This document shows positions 50,817-60,852 of a stretch of 64,000 nucleotides of DNA, piece by piece. The stretch lies in NCBI GenBank assembly GCA_018208355.1, contig CP062796.1, forward strand, positions 809,217 through 873,216, read 5' to 3'. Made by a program: the position numbers and the translations under genes. Numbering within the stretch: position 1 is the stretch's first letter; every line of letters begins with the position of its first letter. Below the pieces are notes generated by a model. That model had not been told where the DNA came from and made no database searches. It saw only the letters and a program-made list of their open reading frames with translations. Source of the DNA: Candidatus Fermentithermobacillus carboniphilus. Lineage in GTDB: Bacteria > Bacillota > Sulfobacillia > Fermentithermobacillales > Fermentithermobacillaceae.

Positions 50817-51599
50817 TTAACCCCCTTGTATGGTCAAACTCTTGACGGCGCCCGACCAGAGAATTCGCGACGCCAGCACCATGAGGGCGGTCCAAATGAG
50901 CTGGCTCAGGAGCGACGATCCGACTTCGCCCGGCGCAATGATCCCGCTCCAGATGGCCAGAGGCACATAGTGGATGGACTTGAAGGGCAAAAACTCGGCT
51001 ATCGTCCTCAGCCAGCCCGGGAAGAACTGAAGCGGGAAGTACAGGCCGGAAAAGAGTTCCACGACGGTGTAGATGCTATCTATTCCGACCTTGCTTTTCG
51101 TATGGAACGTAATCACCCCTGACAGGAAGGACGTAGAGAATACCGTCACATATCCCATCAGCACGGAGGCTACGAAGACTGCCAGCACCGGGAGGCCAGG
51201 CACCTTCAGTACACCCATCAGCCACAAGACAGTCAGGAGCGGCAGCCCCGTTGAAACCAGGCTGAACAGAGCGCTCCCCAGGTTTTGGAAAAGGAGTTGG
51301 AAGTGAAGGTCCACGGGTTTCACGAGGTCGTGCACTATCTCCCCTGACCATATGCGTTTTGCCGTTCGCAGGGCTACCGGTTCGCCAAGGAACCCCGAGA
51401 CAACCCTGCCCATCATGGTGTATGAAATCATGGTGCTAAGGCTGATCCCTGCTATTGCGCCCGTGTCCCGGTACACGGCGGTCCACAGCGACCATTGAAT
51501 GACAACCAGCATGAAGGCCCCGGCGAGGGTAGCCCAGTAGTTGGCGCGGTACCGAAAGCCTCGGAGAAACTCAGACCGGGTGTATGCCAGGTACTTCAT
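50817..51599 (-). CDS. ABC-2 family exporter permease, subunit 1
   Basis: 260 residues, six membrane segments, and the paired-family motif RIWSGEIVHDLVKPVDLHFQ. The final part (PLQFFPGWLRTIAEFLPFKS, then PLAIWSG) is typical. It overlaps the ATPase gene by 4 bases, so the three genes form one transporter. Confidence 0.85.
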   Translation of the reverse strand: MKYLAYTRSEFLRGFRYRANYWATLAGAFMLVVIQWSLWTAVYRDTGAIAGISLSTMISYTMMGRVVSGFLGEPVALRTAKRIWSGEIVHDLVKPVDLHFQLLFQNLGSALFSLVSTGLPLLTVLWLMGVLKVPGLPVLAVFVASVLMGYVTVFSTSFLSGVITFHTKSKVGIDSIYTVVELFSGLYFPLQFFPGWLRTIAEFLPFKSIHYVPLAIWSGIIAPGEVGSSLLSQLIWTALMVLASRILWSGAVKSLTIQGG

Positions 51600-52558
51600 C
51601 CCAGCTCCGCCTCCCTGTAGAACCGCCTGACCGTATCCTCCAGACTCCCCAGCGTCCCACCGGTGACTCTACGGAGCTCCTCTTGGGTCCCATCGAACAT
51701 GATCCGGCCGCGGTGAATCAACATGACTCTGTCCGTCACGATCTCGAGGTCGTCCAGGTCGTGGCTGGCCAGGAAGATGGTCACGCCCCGCTTCTTCTCC
51801 GCCCTGAGAAAATCGCGGATTTGCTCCCGCGCCAGAATATCCAGGCCGATGGTGGGCTCGTCTAGAAAGACCACAGCGGGATCGTGCAAGAACGTAAGGG
51901 CCAGGTCACACCTTGTCTTTTGTCCAAGTGACAGCATCCTAGCGGGCGTATCCATGAGATCTCCGATATCCAGGGCCTCCACAAGCCTGTCCCTGTTTGC
52001 CCGGTAAGTCTCTCTCCTCAAGTCATATATCCTCCCGAGTAGGTCGAAACTTTCCCGCACCGGCAGGTCCCAGAGAAGTTGCGTCCTCTGGCCCATCATT
52101 AGCCCTATGCGTCGAGCGTTCTCCGTCCGGTGCCGGAAAGGCTCCACGCCTAAAACGGTAACCTTGCCGGACGTGGGGACCAGCACGCCACACAGGATCT
52201 TGATGGTCGTGGACTTTCCCGCCCCGTTAAGGCCGATATACCCCACGGATTCACCTGCGTGAATGGTGAAAGATACGCCGTCCAGGGCCTTCACCAACCG
52301 GTAATCGGGCTTGAAGAAACGAGAGACTTTCTGTAAGAATCCCTCCCCGTCGAGCCTCACCCTGAAGTACCGGGTCAGTTCCTCTGCGACGACGACAGGA
52401 GAGGCTTCACTCGGCCGGGAACCTACGGACCCGCCGCTCGTCGAGCTGTCGCTGGATGAGGGGGCTTCCGGTGAGACGCTCGCCGACCGGGTCCCCTCTC
52501 GCGAAAAGCACTTTGGCGTGGCGCACTCTGAAATGGCGCTGACTAAAGTGCCGTTCAA
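51596..52558 (-). CDS. ABC exporter ATP-binding protein of the DUF990-type system
   Basis: 320 residues from TTG 52558 (GGGAGG 8 bases before). Walker A YIGLNGAGKSTTIKILCG, MMGQRTQLLWDLPV as Q-loop region, signature-like LSLGQKTRCDLALTFL, Walker B VVFLDEPTIGLD, H-loop ASHDLDDLEIV. The FKPDYRLVKALDGVSFTI lead-in is specific to this subgroup. The first 50 residues are a Ser/Pro/Gly-rich extension (SPEAPSSSDSSTSGGSVGS) that relatives lack, with no better internal start. Confidence 0.9.
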   Translation of the reverse strand: MNGTLVSAISECATPKCFSREGTRSASVSPEAPSSSDSSTSGGSVGSRPSEASPVVVAEELTRYFRVRLDGEGFLQKVSRFFKPDYRLVKALDGVSFTIHAGESVGYIGLNGAGKSTTIKILCGVLVPTSGKVTVLGVEPFRHRTENARRIGLMMGQRTQLLWDLPVRESFDLLGRIYDLRRETYRANRDRLVEALDIGDLMDTPARMLSLGQKTRCDLALTFLHDPAVVFLDEPTIGLDILAREQIRDFLRAEKKRGVTIFLASHDLDDLEIVTDRVMLIHRGRIMFDGTQEELRRVTGGTLGSLEDTVRRFYREAELG

Positions 52559-52596
52559 CTAAACATCCTCCCTTCGGGAAAGGGCAATATAGCGCG

Positions 52597-52638
52597 GACG
52601 ATACGTAAACCGCCAGAGACGATACGTAAACCACCAAC
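52597..52638. repeat. Two-copy tandem repeat, period 21
   Basis: GACGATACGTAAACCGCCAGA (split over 52597-52617) is repeated at 52618-52638 with three changes, just upstream of the exporter operon. A period of two helical turns suggests two side-by-side protein sites. TACGTA is itself a palindrome. Confidence 0.45.
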
Positions 52639-52639
52639 T

Positions 52640-53145
52640 CAGAACGTCCGGGGTCGTAACCGGCGAAAGGCAAGACGCACCAAGCAATTAGGAACCCTGC
52701 CTGCAGTTTCAGAACATTCAGGAGTCATAAGGACGTTCCGGAATGACAACCGGAGGGAGCAGGAAAGAGGATGAGGAAAACTCGGCAGAAACCTCGGTAG
52801 ATCGAGAACCGCTTCTATTGTCGCGCCTCAATCTCGTTTGAATTTGACCAGGCGCCCGTTGTGTACGGTGGCACCTCCACAAGGCAGTCAAACCGCTATC
52901 GAAGTCTTATCCCGGTTTCGGGTTTTCTCAGGCTACCCTGCCTTCACCTCTAATCCTGTCTCCCATCCAGCCGCGTTGACCGTAAGTGCCATAAAGATCA
53001 CATCCTTTCAGTATTTCATCTCGGAACTTTCTCTCAGACCGGACTTACCGGCTACTCTGGACGGCGCTTCCCCGCCACAGCCCCCGCAAACAAATCTTGG
53101 AGTCAACCTCAGTCTATGAGGGGGAGGAGCGCTGTGTCAAGTGCA
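52640..53145. other. Gap with no recognised gene between exporter and SLH protease
   Basis: No frame on either strand shows family similarity or a ribosome binding site. Apart from the tandem repeat at its left and the terminator at its right, I see nothing. Confidence 0.5.
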
Positions 53146-53188
53146 GAAAAACCGCCCGGGACACCGGAAAACCGGTACTCCCAGGCGG
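53146..53188 (-). terminator. Rho-independent terminator of the giant SLH protease
   Basis: On the minus strand a ten-pair stem (53188-53179 with 53161-53152, one G-U) encloses a small CCGG stem and is followed directly by TTTTT. Confidence 0.8.
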
Positions 53189-53216
53189 CGGTGCTAACCA
53201 GCGATCTTCACCTAAT

Positions 53217-56200
53217 CTACTTGATTATCGACCAGATCATCTTGGCGCTCTCTGCCCTGGTTCCGAAAGCGGCAGGGTCAAAGAGGTTGCCTGGACGGCC
53301 TGAGATAATCTGCATTCGAGAAAGCGCATCAACATAACCTTTAGCCCATCCTGGAATTCCTGCGTCGTCTGCGAAACTCGAGGCCGCAGTCGACGGCGTC
53401 ACTCCTATCGCCCGACCAAGGATGGCGGCCATCTCGGCCCTGGTTATCTTATCGTCTGGCCTAAATCGATCGTCGCTTCCTTTGACCAGACCCGCCTTGT
53501 ACGCCACCTCAATGTAAGGTGCTGCCCAGTGGCCCGTTACATCTTCGAAGAACACACTTGACCCGTCACCTTGTGTAAGGCCCAAGGCAGTCACAACCAG
53601 CTTCACGAACTCGGCGCGGGTGATGTCGGCGTCAGGCTTGAAGATCCCGCCGGGATATCCACCGACAACACCGATGGATGTGAGGCCGACGATGTACTCC
53701 TCACCCCAGTGACCGCCGATATCCGCGAGTTTCACGAAATCCGGGAATGTAACAAGAGCGAACAAGGATAGGTGCCGAGTCTTCCCTCTGACTTCGTTCC
53801 TGGGGGAATTGAAAGCCGTCGGGATACCCATCCATCGACCTGAGCCGGGCAGGTACCTGGCCAAAAGCATGTCTTCCCTCGGCGTCCCGGAGAAAGCAGT
53901 TACTATCTCTACAGGGGCAGAGAGAAGGCCCAACTCTTTCCCGCTGAAAGATGTGGCCTTGATTTCGTAGCCGGTTCCTTCCAGCGGCCTATTTCCCGAA
54001 GCACCCGGAAGGATCCCGGTTTTCTTCTCAACAACGATCTTAGCCGGTTCCGGTAAGGAATCGGGCAACACCCTCAGCGTCAATCCAAGGGCCCCTCCAC
54101 CGACGATCGTTTCAACGCCAGGATTCGCCACTCCCTCTGCTTTCTGTGTAGCCGGCTGAGGCGTAGCAGTCCCGGTTCCTCCGGAAGGCGGGGGTGGTGG
54201 AGGTGGCGGAGGCGGTGGCGCAGCTCCAATCTCGATGGACAACGCTTTTTGGGCTTTTACTCCCAGACTATCGACCACTTCCACTACAAACTGAGCCGTA
54301 CCGGTAGCGGAGGGGGTCCCGGATATGATTCCCGTATCTCCTGCTAGAGCAAGTCCTTGTGGAAGCGCACCCTGAGCTATGCTCCAGGTATACGACCCAA
54401 CTCCGCCCTGGGCTTGCAGAGTGGCTTGATAGGGCTGATTAGCCTTGCCTTTGGGCAAAGATTCTGTAGTAACCACAAGTTCAGTGACTGGAGGTCCGCT
54501 GAGTTTTCCGGGGGCAAAAGCTTCAGTGATATTCCCTGCCGCATCCTGCGCCCTAAACTGGATTTCAGCATCCTGAATGATGATCCCTGAAGGCACAACC
54601 CACGTGCCACGATAAAGACCCGGAGTATCAGGATCCTCGTGCATCGGCTGGAAGGATTGAGCCTGCGGGTGAGTAGAGATCACCACCTGGTAAGAAGCCG
54701 AAGCCAAACCCGGCTCACTCTGGAAACTTAGAGCGATGGATTGGCCCGGCGCGATCGACACATCTTCAGAAGGAACCATTTGGCTGATAGCAGGAGGCTG
54801 AGTATCCCGCGTTACCGTGCGAGTGATGGCGGTCGCGTTCTGGGCCTTATCCAAAGCCTGGACTGTTATGGTATTAGGCCCGTCCTCTTCGGCCAGAAGA
54901 ACTCTCAGGGTGAAATGTCCGTCTACGATGGGAGCGGCGGCTTCGTTGATTAGCACTTTATCCAGGTAACGATCGCTGACGGTGCCGGTTATTGTAACCG
55001 CGTCTCTATTGGTGAGGAATCCATCGAACGGTTCTGTAACCTCAAGTACCGGGGCCTCAGTGTCGAGGTGAATCGTGATAGGCTGAGACGGATCAGTGTA
55101 TCTATCTCCAACCCAGGCTTTGACAATGAATACGTTGGGACCATCGTTGAGGTTAACAGGGATGCTGAACACTCCGTCAGCATCAGAATTTGTCCTACCA
55201 ACCTCTTCGTCGGCGCGATACAATCGCACCTCGACATTGGGCGAGGTCTGCCCCTTGATTTCCACCTGCAGCTGATTAGTTACCGTCCCATCGGCAGGCG
55301 ATGTAATCACAGGTACCCCCACCGGATACATCACAGATGCCCTTATCATCGTATTGCCTTCGTCTTCCGCCCTGGGCGACCACTCGCCGCCGACAAACTG
55401 CCACGACCTGCCGTACTGCCTACCGTCTTCGTCAACGGCTAATCCGGGGCAGTTGGGATACGGGGCGGACTGAATATACGCCACATAAAAGTCTCCTGTC
55501 ACGGTGATGCCTAAGTCTCCGCAGTCAATGACGGTCCAGTTCCCATCCCTGACTGCGGTACCGTCGAATGGACCGGCTACCATCTTGCCTGGGGCTCCAT
55601 CAGGACCTGTGGCATCAAAGACCGCCCATTTGAATGCGGTGCCACCCGGGTTAGGCCATGTGGAATCCCAGAACCTGAAGGCGATGGACTTGAGCATGGC
55701 GGCTCCACCCTGGGGCGTCATCCGCACCGCCCACCCGTTTCCTGCATCGTAAAATGCGTACGCGTTCTCGGCCGTCCCATCGTCATAGACTAATTCGCCA
55801 GGATAACCGACGAAAGGCTTCAAGGCAACATTGACTACCGTCGGAGCACCTTCCGAGACAACAATGGGGATATCCTGCGGATAGTATGTGGGAGCCGAAA
55901 TGTGCAGCGTATACTCGCCGATGAAACAATCGATGCTGAACTGACCGTTTTGGTCTGTCAGGGCCGGTGCAACATACGGATCCTCCACAAGGCTCAGTTC
56001 GGCACCTTGAATCGGTTGCCCTGTGTTTTTATCAATCACAACGCCTGCAACGACGCTCCGAGGTATGGGCTGAAGCACAAAGTTTTTCCTCGTAGTTACG
56101 CCTTCCTCGATTGTAACCGAGTCTTGGGCCGGATAGAAACCGTAGCTATAGACGCTTATGGTGTAGTTCCCTGGAGCGTGGGAGATAGAATAATCGCCTG

Positions 56201-59200
56201 TAGCAGGGTTGGTTCTTGTAGACCGTCCTGTCTCCAGGATGGTAACCACAGCATCCAAAGGCAGAGACTGGACGTCAGCAGGCGGTGCCTCTTCCGGCAC
56301 GATCATACCGCTGCCGGGCTCTCCCGTCCTCACGTCCTCCCACTTGAAACTGGGTAACAATTCGCGATTTGGCTTTTCCTTAGAGGGGTCAGGATCGCCC
56401 GGGGTTAGAGAGAGAGTCTCTCCCGCAGTCATGTCGGGTCCACTTATGGTGCCGCCGATGATATCGGTGCCGGAGCCACTATCAGGATTGGCGGGCAAAG
56501 CCAGCACTTCTACGTCATCGATATACCAGCCTTGTTTCACCACGCTTGAGTCCGATTTAAGCCTAAATCTAATGTAAACAGTCTGACCACCGTAGGTCGC
56601 GGCATCCAAGTCGTAGGTCGCTTGTGACCATGCCTTACCATTGGTGGAATGGCTATACTGACCCAGCGTAGTCCATGTGGTACCATCTCTCGAGATCTCC
56701 ACGAAACCCTTGTCGTAACCAGTCTCTATCTCGTACCAGTGCCAGAAGGTTACAACGTAACCCCCAAATCCTTCTGGGAGAGAGATTTGAGGCGACATTA
56801 ACCAGCCATCCATATTGTTGCCATAATTTCCCGCAAGGTTAGTCGCCCAGAGATTGGCCCCGGAATGGGCATTCCCGGGCCCGCTTGTAGGCATACCTAA
56901 CTGCCAACAGTCGCCGGTGCCTCCGTGGGTCCATCCGGGAGCCCCCGTCTCAAAGTTGTCCTCAAAGACGGTAACCGGTCCCACCGGGGTGACCTCAGCG
57001 ATGTTAGACATGGGGCTTTCGTTACCGCCAAGGTCAACGGCTTTTACTCCGTACTGGTTAATCATGTTAGGTACCGGGTCTCCGTGAATGAAGGAAAGAA
57101 GCGTAGTTGATGCGATCTTGGTAAAATCGCCGTAAACAGCACCGTAGACTGTATCGTAAACTCTGTGGTAGACATCATACGTTTGCACATCTTCTTCAGG
57201 AGATCCGGCCCAGGTAAGCTGGACAGTTCCAAGACCGGTATCTTGAGCCGTGAGTCCTGTCGGCGCCTCCGGCGGGATGTCGTCAGGACCTATCAGTGCT
57301 ACGTCGTCGATGTACCATCCGGCTTTCGTCACCGAGCCGTCGGTGAAGAGGTTAAACAGGAGGTACACTAGATGCCCGGTAAAAGGCGTCAAGTCGAGCC
57401 TTACTTTTTTCCACCCACCGGATGAGCCGGTGAACTCTTGAATCCGGAAGAAGTTCATACCGTCCAAAGATACGTACACATCGCCATAGTCATAGCCTGT
57501 CTCCAGTTCGTACCAGTGCCAGAACCTCAAGATCGCCTTATCAACGTTGCGGAGATCAAGAGGAGGCATGAGAAGGTAGCAATTAGCGTTGCTTGGGTAA
57601 TTGCCACTCAGGTTGGTGGCAAAAAGCTTTTGTCCTGAATGAGCAGCCCCGGGGCCGGACGCGGGCACACCCCATTCCCAGCAGTCCAGGGAACCACCGT
57701 GAACCCAGCCTGCGGGAACGCTGTTCCCTTCAAAATCTTCGGCATAACCAGGCTCAACGCCGACCTTCACTTGAATCACGTAGTACTGCCCATCGACTTC
57801 AGGCAAACGAACCACGTTTCCACCGAAGTCCCGTACCCTGATGAAGTACTCTACGTTCAGGTTCTCTTGGAAGAGATACCAAGGGATAATTCCCTGGTAA
57901 ACTCCATCCTTGTGGTCGCCGGAGATCCTGTCCATCTGCACATATGTGAAAGCGGGCTCTCCTTGAATCCTGGCGAGAAGCTCAACTGAAACAACGCTGA
58001 CGTCATCGCGGGCCCTGACTGTAACCGGCAGATCAAACCCCACGAAAGCTTCGGTTATCGGATAATGCTCAACAACCGGTGGCTCAAGATCATCCCCGCT
58101 TTGAAGCACTTTTCCGGCTACTGTACCGGACCCTATCAGTGCCAGCATCGCATTGTAGGCATTTACGAGACCCCATCCAAAACCGTTATTGGGTCGGCCT
58201 TGATACTGATTATCCTCAAGAGGCGTGGCTGTCTGAGTCAGAAGGCTCTCAAGCTGGTCCACCGTGATGCCAGGATCGATGCTGCGTAAAAGGGCTACAG
58301 TACCCGCTACATGCGGACAGGCCATAGATGTCCCGCTCCAACCGCCCTCGTATCCACCCGGGACGGAAGATCGCACCCCAACACCCGGGGCAACAACTTC
58401 CGGCTTGATCTCTCCGTAAGGAGACGGGCCTCGGCTTGAAAAACCGGCCAAAACATTATTTCGATCTATGGCACCTACAGCAAAGGACTCGGGATAGTTG
58501 CCAGGACAGCCGATGGTTCCTGCACCTGGGCCCGAATTGCCGGCAGAAAACGCCGGGAAAATCCCAGCTGCACGCCAAGCGTTGACCACATCTCTGAACC
58601 AATCGTCCTGGATGGGGCCCGCGCCCCAAGAGTTGTTAACCACGTCAGGCGCATATTCGGGATGTGGTTGGCCTTGGGCATCTGTCGGGGCTACGAGCCA
58701 CTGGCCTCCTGCTATTATATCGGTATCATATCCGCTTCCGGAGGCATCCAGGATCTTCACGGCTATCCACTGGGCATCCGGGGCTACACCTATCTGGTTG
58801 ACCCCTTCAGGGTCCGAGCCACATATGGTGCCCATAGTGTGAGTACCGTGGCCGTGGTCATCATAAGGGAAGGATCGCCCGTTGACCGGGTCAAACCAGC
58901 TGAAAATGGCAAGCTCTCCCGGCTGTCCCGTTTCCGGGTCAATTCCCCTCCACTTTCTGGCGAGTGCCGGGTGTGTCCCATCAACGCCTGTATCCAGGTT
59001 GGCCACCACCGTCCCCTGGCCCCGGTAACCCATAGCCCATACAGCCGGCGCTTCTACGTGCTGCACGTTCCACTCAACGTTCTGAGCCCCAGCGCTTTGG
59101 CTGCCTGCCGGCGGGGTTGACCCGGCACTCTCTCCGGCCGGGTTAATGTCAGATGACTCAGAACCGCCAGTGGGTCTTTCGTTGGGCGGAATATATTGTC

Positions 59201-59717
59201 TCTTGACGTCCAAAATGATACTCTTTACCTGGGGGATCTTGGCTAAGGCTTCCATAGCTTCTTTGGTACTGGTGACAGATACCGCGTTAATAATCCAAAA
59301 CGGCTGGTACGCCCGAACCGCACCAGCTGCTTGAAGTTCTCGGATAGCCTTCAGCAGATCCCCCTGTGAACGGGATGCCGTCTCCCTCAAAGACCGAACC
59401 ACCGCTGCGCCAGCTACTGCTTTGAGATCCTTTCCTGTCACGCCTTTGGCAGCAGCGCTCCGTTTGGCACTATCAGCAGCGCCGAAAACATCGGCCCGGT
59501 CATTTAGCAAAACTATATAGCGAACAAACTCGTCTTTGGAAAAGGCCTCAGCTACTTCTTTGGAGATTTTGTCACGGGGTCCCAGCGTCAACTCGGCCGC
59601 TGCACCCCTCGGGTTAACCGACGTTATTGGCGATTTACTGGCTTGGGCAAAAACTTCAGGAACAAACAGTCCTAATGCCATCGCCAGCGTCAAAAGCGTC
59701 GCTAAGAACCTTCTCAT
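53217..59717 (-). CDS. Giant subtilisin-like (S8) serine protease with SLH cell-wall anchor
   Basis: 2166 residues from ATG 59717 (AAAGGAGCATGTGG before it). Order: signal peptide ending VPEVFAQA; propeptide of about 150 residues; S8 domain with Asp242 (NLDTGVD), His290 (DHGHGTH), Asn394 (SAGNSG) and Ser464 (WSGTSMACPH); two MAM/jelly-roll-like repeats (both with HSG, ATNL, WHWYE, GWYIDDV) separated by a fibronectin III unit; two carboxypeptidase-regulatory-like domains; a WAVRMTPQGGAAMLKSIAF domain; Ig-like units; a putative Ig unit (SLPKGKANQPYQATLQAQGG); a Pro tract; three C-terminal SLH repeats (ITRAEFVKL, ITRAEMAAI, GTRAESAKM). Exported, wall-anchored protein digester. Transcribed alone behind a long leader. 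Confidence 0.95.
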   Translation of the reverse strand: MRRFLATLLTLAMALGLFVPEVFAQASKSPITSVNPRGAAAELTLGPRDKISKEVAEAFSKDEFVRYIVLLNDRADVFGAADSAKRSAAAKGVTGKDLKAVAGAAVVRSLRETASRSQGDLLKAIRELQAAGAVRAYQPFWIINAVSVTSTKEAMEALAKIPQVKSIILDVKRQYIPPNERPTGGSESSDINPAGESAGSTPPAGSQSAGAQNVEWNVQHVEAPAVWAMGYRGQGTVVANLDTGVDGTHPALARKWRGIDPETGQPGELAIFSWFDPVNGRSFPYDDHGHGTHTMGTICGSDPEGVNQIGVAPDAQWIAVKILDASGSGYDTDIIAGGQWLVAPTDAQGQPHPEYAPDVVNNSWGAGPIQDDWFRDVVNAWRAAGIFPAFSAGNSGPGAGTIGCPGNYPESFAVGAIDRNNVLAGFSSRGPSPYGEIKPEVVAPGVGVRSSVPGGYEGGWSGTSMACPHVAGTVALLRSIDPGITVDQLESLLTQTATPLEDNQYQGRPNNGFGWGLVNAYNAMLALIGSGTVAGKVLQSGDDLEPPVVEHYPITEAFVGFDLPVTVRARDDVSVVSVELLARIQGEPAFTYVQMDRISGDHKDGVYQGIIPWYLFQENLNVEYFIRVRDFGGNVVRLPEVDGQYYVIQVKVGVEPGYAEDFEGNSVPAGWVHGGSLDCWEWGVPASGPGAAHSGQKLFATNLSGNYPSNANCYLLMPPLDLRNVDKAILRFWHWYELETGYDYGDVYVSLDGMNFFRIQEFTGSSGGWKKVRLDLTPFTGHLVYLLFNLFTDGSVTKAGWYIDDVALIGPDDIPPEAPTGLTAQDTGLGTVQLTWAGSPEEDVQTYDVYHRVYDTVYGAVYGDFTKIASTTLLSFIHGDPVPNMINQYGVKAVDLGGNESPMSNIAEVTPVGPVTVFEDNFETGAPGWTHGGTGDCWQLGMPTSGPGNAHSGANLWATNLAGNYGNNMDGWLMSPQISLPEGFGGYVVTFWHWYEIETGYDKGFVEISRDGTTWTTLGQYSHSTNGKAWSQATYDLDAATYGGQTVYIRFRLKSDSSVVKQGWYIDDVEVLALPANPDSGSGTDIIGGTISGPDMTAGETLSLTPGDPDPSKEKPNRELLPSFKWEDVRTGEPGSGMIVPEEAPPADVQSLPLDAVVTILETGRSTRTNPATGDYSISHAPGNYTISVYSYGFYPAQDSVTIEEGVTTRKNFVLQPIPRSVVAGVVIDKNTGQPIQGAELSLVEDPYVAPALTDQNGQFSIDCFIGEYTLHISAPTYYPQDIPIVVSEGAPTVVNVALKPFVGYPGELVYDDGTAENAYAFYDAGNGWAVRMTPQGGAAMLKSIAFRFWDSTWPNPGGTAFKWAVFDATGPDGAPGKMVAGPFDGTAVRDGNWTVIDCGDLGITVTGDFYVAYIQSAPYPNCPGLAVDEDGRQYGRSWQFVGGEWSPRAEDEGNTMIRASVMYPVGVPVITSPADGTVTNQLQVEIKGQTSPNVEVRLYRADEEVGRTNSDADGVFSIPVNLNDGPNVFIVKAWVGDRYTDPSQPITIHLDTEAPVLEVTEPFDGFLTNRDAVTITGTVSDRYLDKVLINEAAAPIVDGHFTLRVLLAEEDGPNTITVQALDKAQNATAITRTVTRDTQPPAISQMVPSEDVSIAPGQSIALSFQSEPGLASASYQVVISTHPQAQSFQPMHEDPDTPGLYRGTWVVPSGIIIQDAEIQFRAQDAAGNITEAFAPGKLSGPPVTELVVTTESLPKGKANQPYQATLQAQGGVGSYTWSIAQGALPQGLALAGDTGIISGTPSATGTAQFVVEVVDSLGVKAQKALSIEIGAAPPPPPPPPPPPSGGTGTATPQPATQKAEGVANPGVETIVGGGALGLTLRVLPDSLPEPAKIVVEKKTGILPGASGNRPLEGTGYEIKATSFSGKELGLLSAPVEIVTAFSGTPREDMLLARYLPGSGRWMGIPTAFNSPRNEVRGKTRHLSLFALVTFPDFVKLADIGGHWGEEYIVGLTSIGVVGGYPGGIFKPDADITRAEFVKLVVTALGLTQGDGSSVFFEDVTGHWAAPYIEVAYKAGLVKGSDDRFRPDDKITRAEMAAILGRAIGVTPSTAASSFADDAGIPGWAKGYVDALSRMQIISGRPGNLFDPAAFGTRAESAKMIWSIIK

Positions 59718-59879
59718 CCACATGCTCCTTTCTTCGCAAGATTCCATGCATGCTAGACATAGCCGGTATTCGAAGGCTTTCTCCTGTATTTCGCTTCCTG
59801 TATTTCCCCTGCGCATCACACCCCTCTCCGAGATAACTCACATACCTCGTGGCCCGATATCCAACTACCCATCCTGGCC

Positions 59880-60060
59880 GCGATCAGAAAACTCTTGTGA
59901 ACGACACCCCCCTTGTGGCGAACGTCCAGCGAAGACCTGGGGCTATCAGCTATTTTGTTATAAGCCCCCGAGTCGCCAGGGCTTCCCGCTCCTGGTCGGC
60001 CTGGAGCGATACACCTATATACTCCCGTGGCGCTATTTTCCCTTTGTTGTAATTTGAGAA
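59880..60060 (-). ncRNA. Possible structured leader RNA of the SLH protease gene (unidentified)
   Basis: The 160-340 bases ahead of the gene contain nested pairings on the minus strand: CGCTCC with GGAGCG (60008-59987), CCTGG with CCAGG around 59976 and 59937, and GGGGCTTAT with ATAGCCCC (59967-59939). The segment has the GC-rich, multi-stem look of a riboswitch. I could not match it to c-di-GMP, c-di-AMP, cobalamin or T-box consensus cores. Confidence 0.3.
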
Positions 60061-60294
60061 AAAATCGACCATATTTAACAACTTGAGGCCAACTGCTGTC
60101 ATGTTTTATCGTCAAGCCTTACGTTTTCGCTCTGGCCGGACTCATTTCGATGAAAAATGACAACCTTAATAACAAACAAAACTACAAAGACCCCTGAACT
60201 GTATTAATCGTCCGACTGAATTCGGGGTACTTCGATAACCTGTATAGGGTCTCTAACTTGGAGTTTTGAGTGGGGTAAGGTAGCAGTGTTCAGC

Positions 60295-60321
60295 GGCCAC
60301 AGGAAGGAACCTCCTGTGGCC
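60295..60321 (-). terminator. 10-bp perfect hairpin downstream of the PIN-domain toxin gene
   Basis: GGCCACAGGA (60295-60304) pairs with TCCTGTGGCC (60312-60321) around 7 bases, 34 bases after the toxin stop. No T-run on the minus strand. Confidence 0.5.
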
Positions 60322-60354
60322 AGTCCAGGTTCACCCAACGGTGACCGAGACCTG

Positions 60355-60852
60355 TCAGGCCTCGAGACAAAGAGTCTTGATGTTCGGTTCGAGGCAATAA
60401 AACTCCGAATCCTTATGCACCAAGGTGGCTCCTTTCGTAAGAGCAGACGCCGCTATGAGGGCATCGGCCACACTGAGACCGCCCCACGCCTTTATCTCCG
60501 CCGCTTTCCACAGCAATTCCTCGTCGGGCCAGACTTCGTCCATCTGCAAATTTCTGACTTGAAACAATAGAGAAAATGCTTTCTCGGAACCTTCCCGGGA
60601 AATTGTCAAGTAGAGGAGCTCAAAGAGGCTCATGAAGGACACGCAAATCGTTACAAGGCCCTTATCACGCTTTTCAAAAAGGTCTTCGATAGTGGAAGCA
60701 CCTGGCTCATCCTGGTAAAACGCCAGTATCGCGCTGGTGTCGAGAAGGTAAGAGGGGCTTTCAGGTAAACGGTCCTGAGTATCCACTGCATCCCCAACAC
60801 CCTTGGAAGCCCTGGTATGCTTAGCGTTATTGGTGTTCACCTGATCCTTCAC
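60355..60852 (-). CDS. PIN-domain toxin (VapC-like RNase)
   Basis: 165 residues from GTG 60852 (GGGAGGAGGAACGTA). PIN acidic residues are visible: Asp in YLLDTSAILAFYQDE (near 37), Glu in SLFELLYL, Asp in LSVADALIAASA and Asp in LVHKDSEFY. The first 30 residues are an extra polar leader. VapC toxins cut tRNA or rRNA when freed from their antitoxin. The gene overlaps the antitoxin gene by 26 bases. Confidence 0.85.
   Translation of the reverse strand: MKDQVNTNNAKHTRASKGVGDAVDTQDRLPESPSYLLDTSAILAFYQDEPGASTIEDLFEKRDKGLVTICVSFMSLFELLYLTISREGSEKAFSLLFQVRNLQMDEVWPDEELLWKAAEIKAWGGLSVADALIAASALTKGATLVHKDSEFYCLEPNIKTLCLEA

Noticed and set aside
52838..53119. 93-residue plus-strand open frame between exporter and protease
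   Set aside because: No ribosome binding site, no family resemblance and low-complexity Pro/Thr content.
59880..60060. Assignment of the SLH protease leader to a c-di-GMP, c-di-AMP or cobalamin riboswitch
   Set aside because: The conserved core bases of these classes could not be found, so only an unidentified structured leader is reported.
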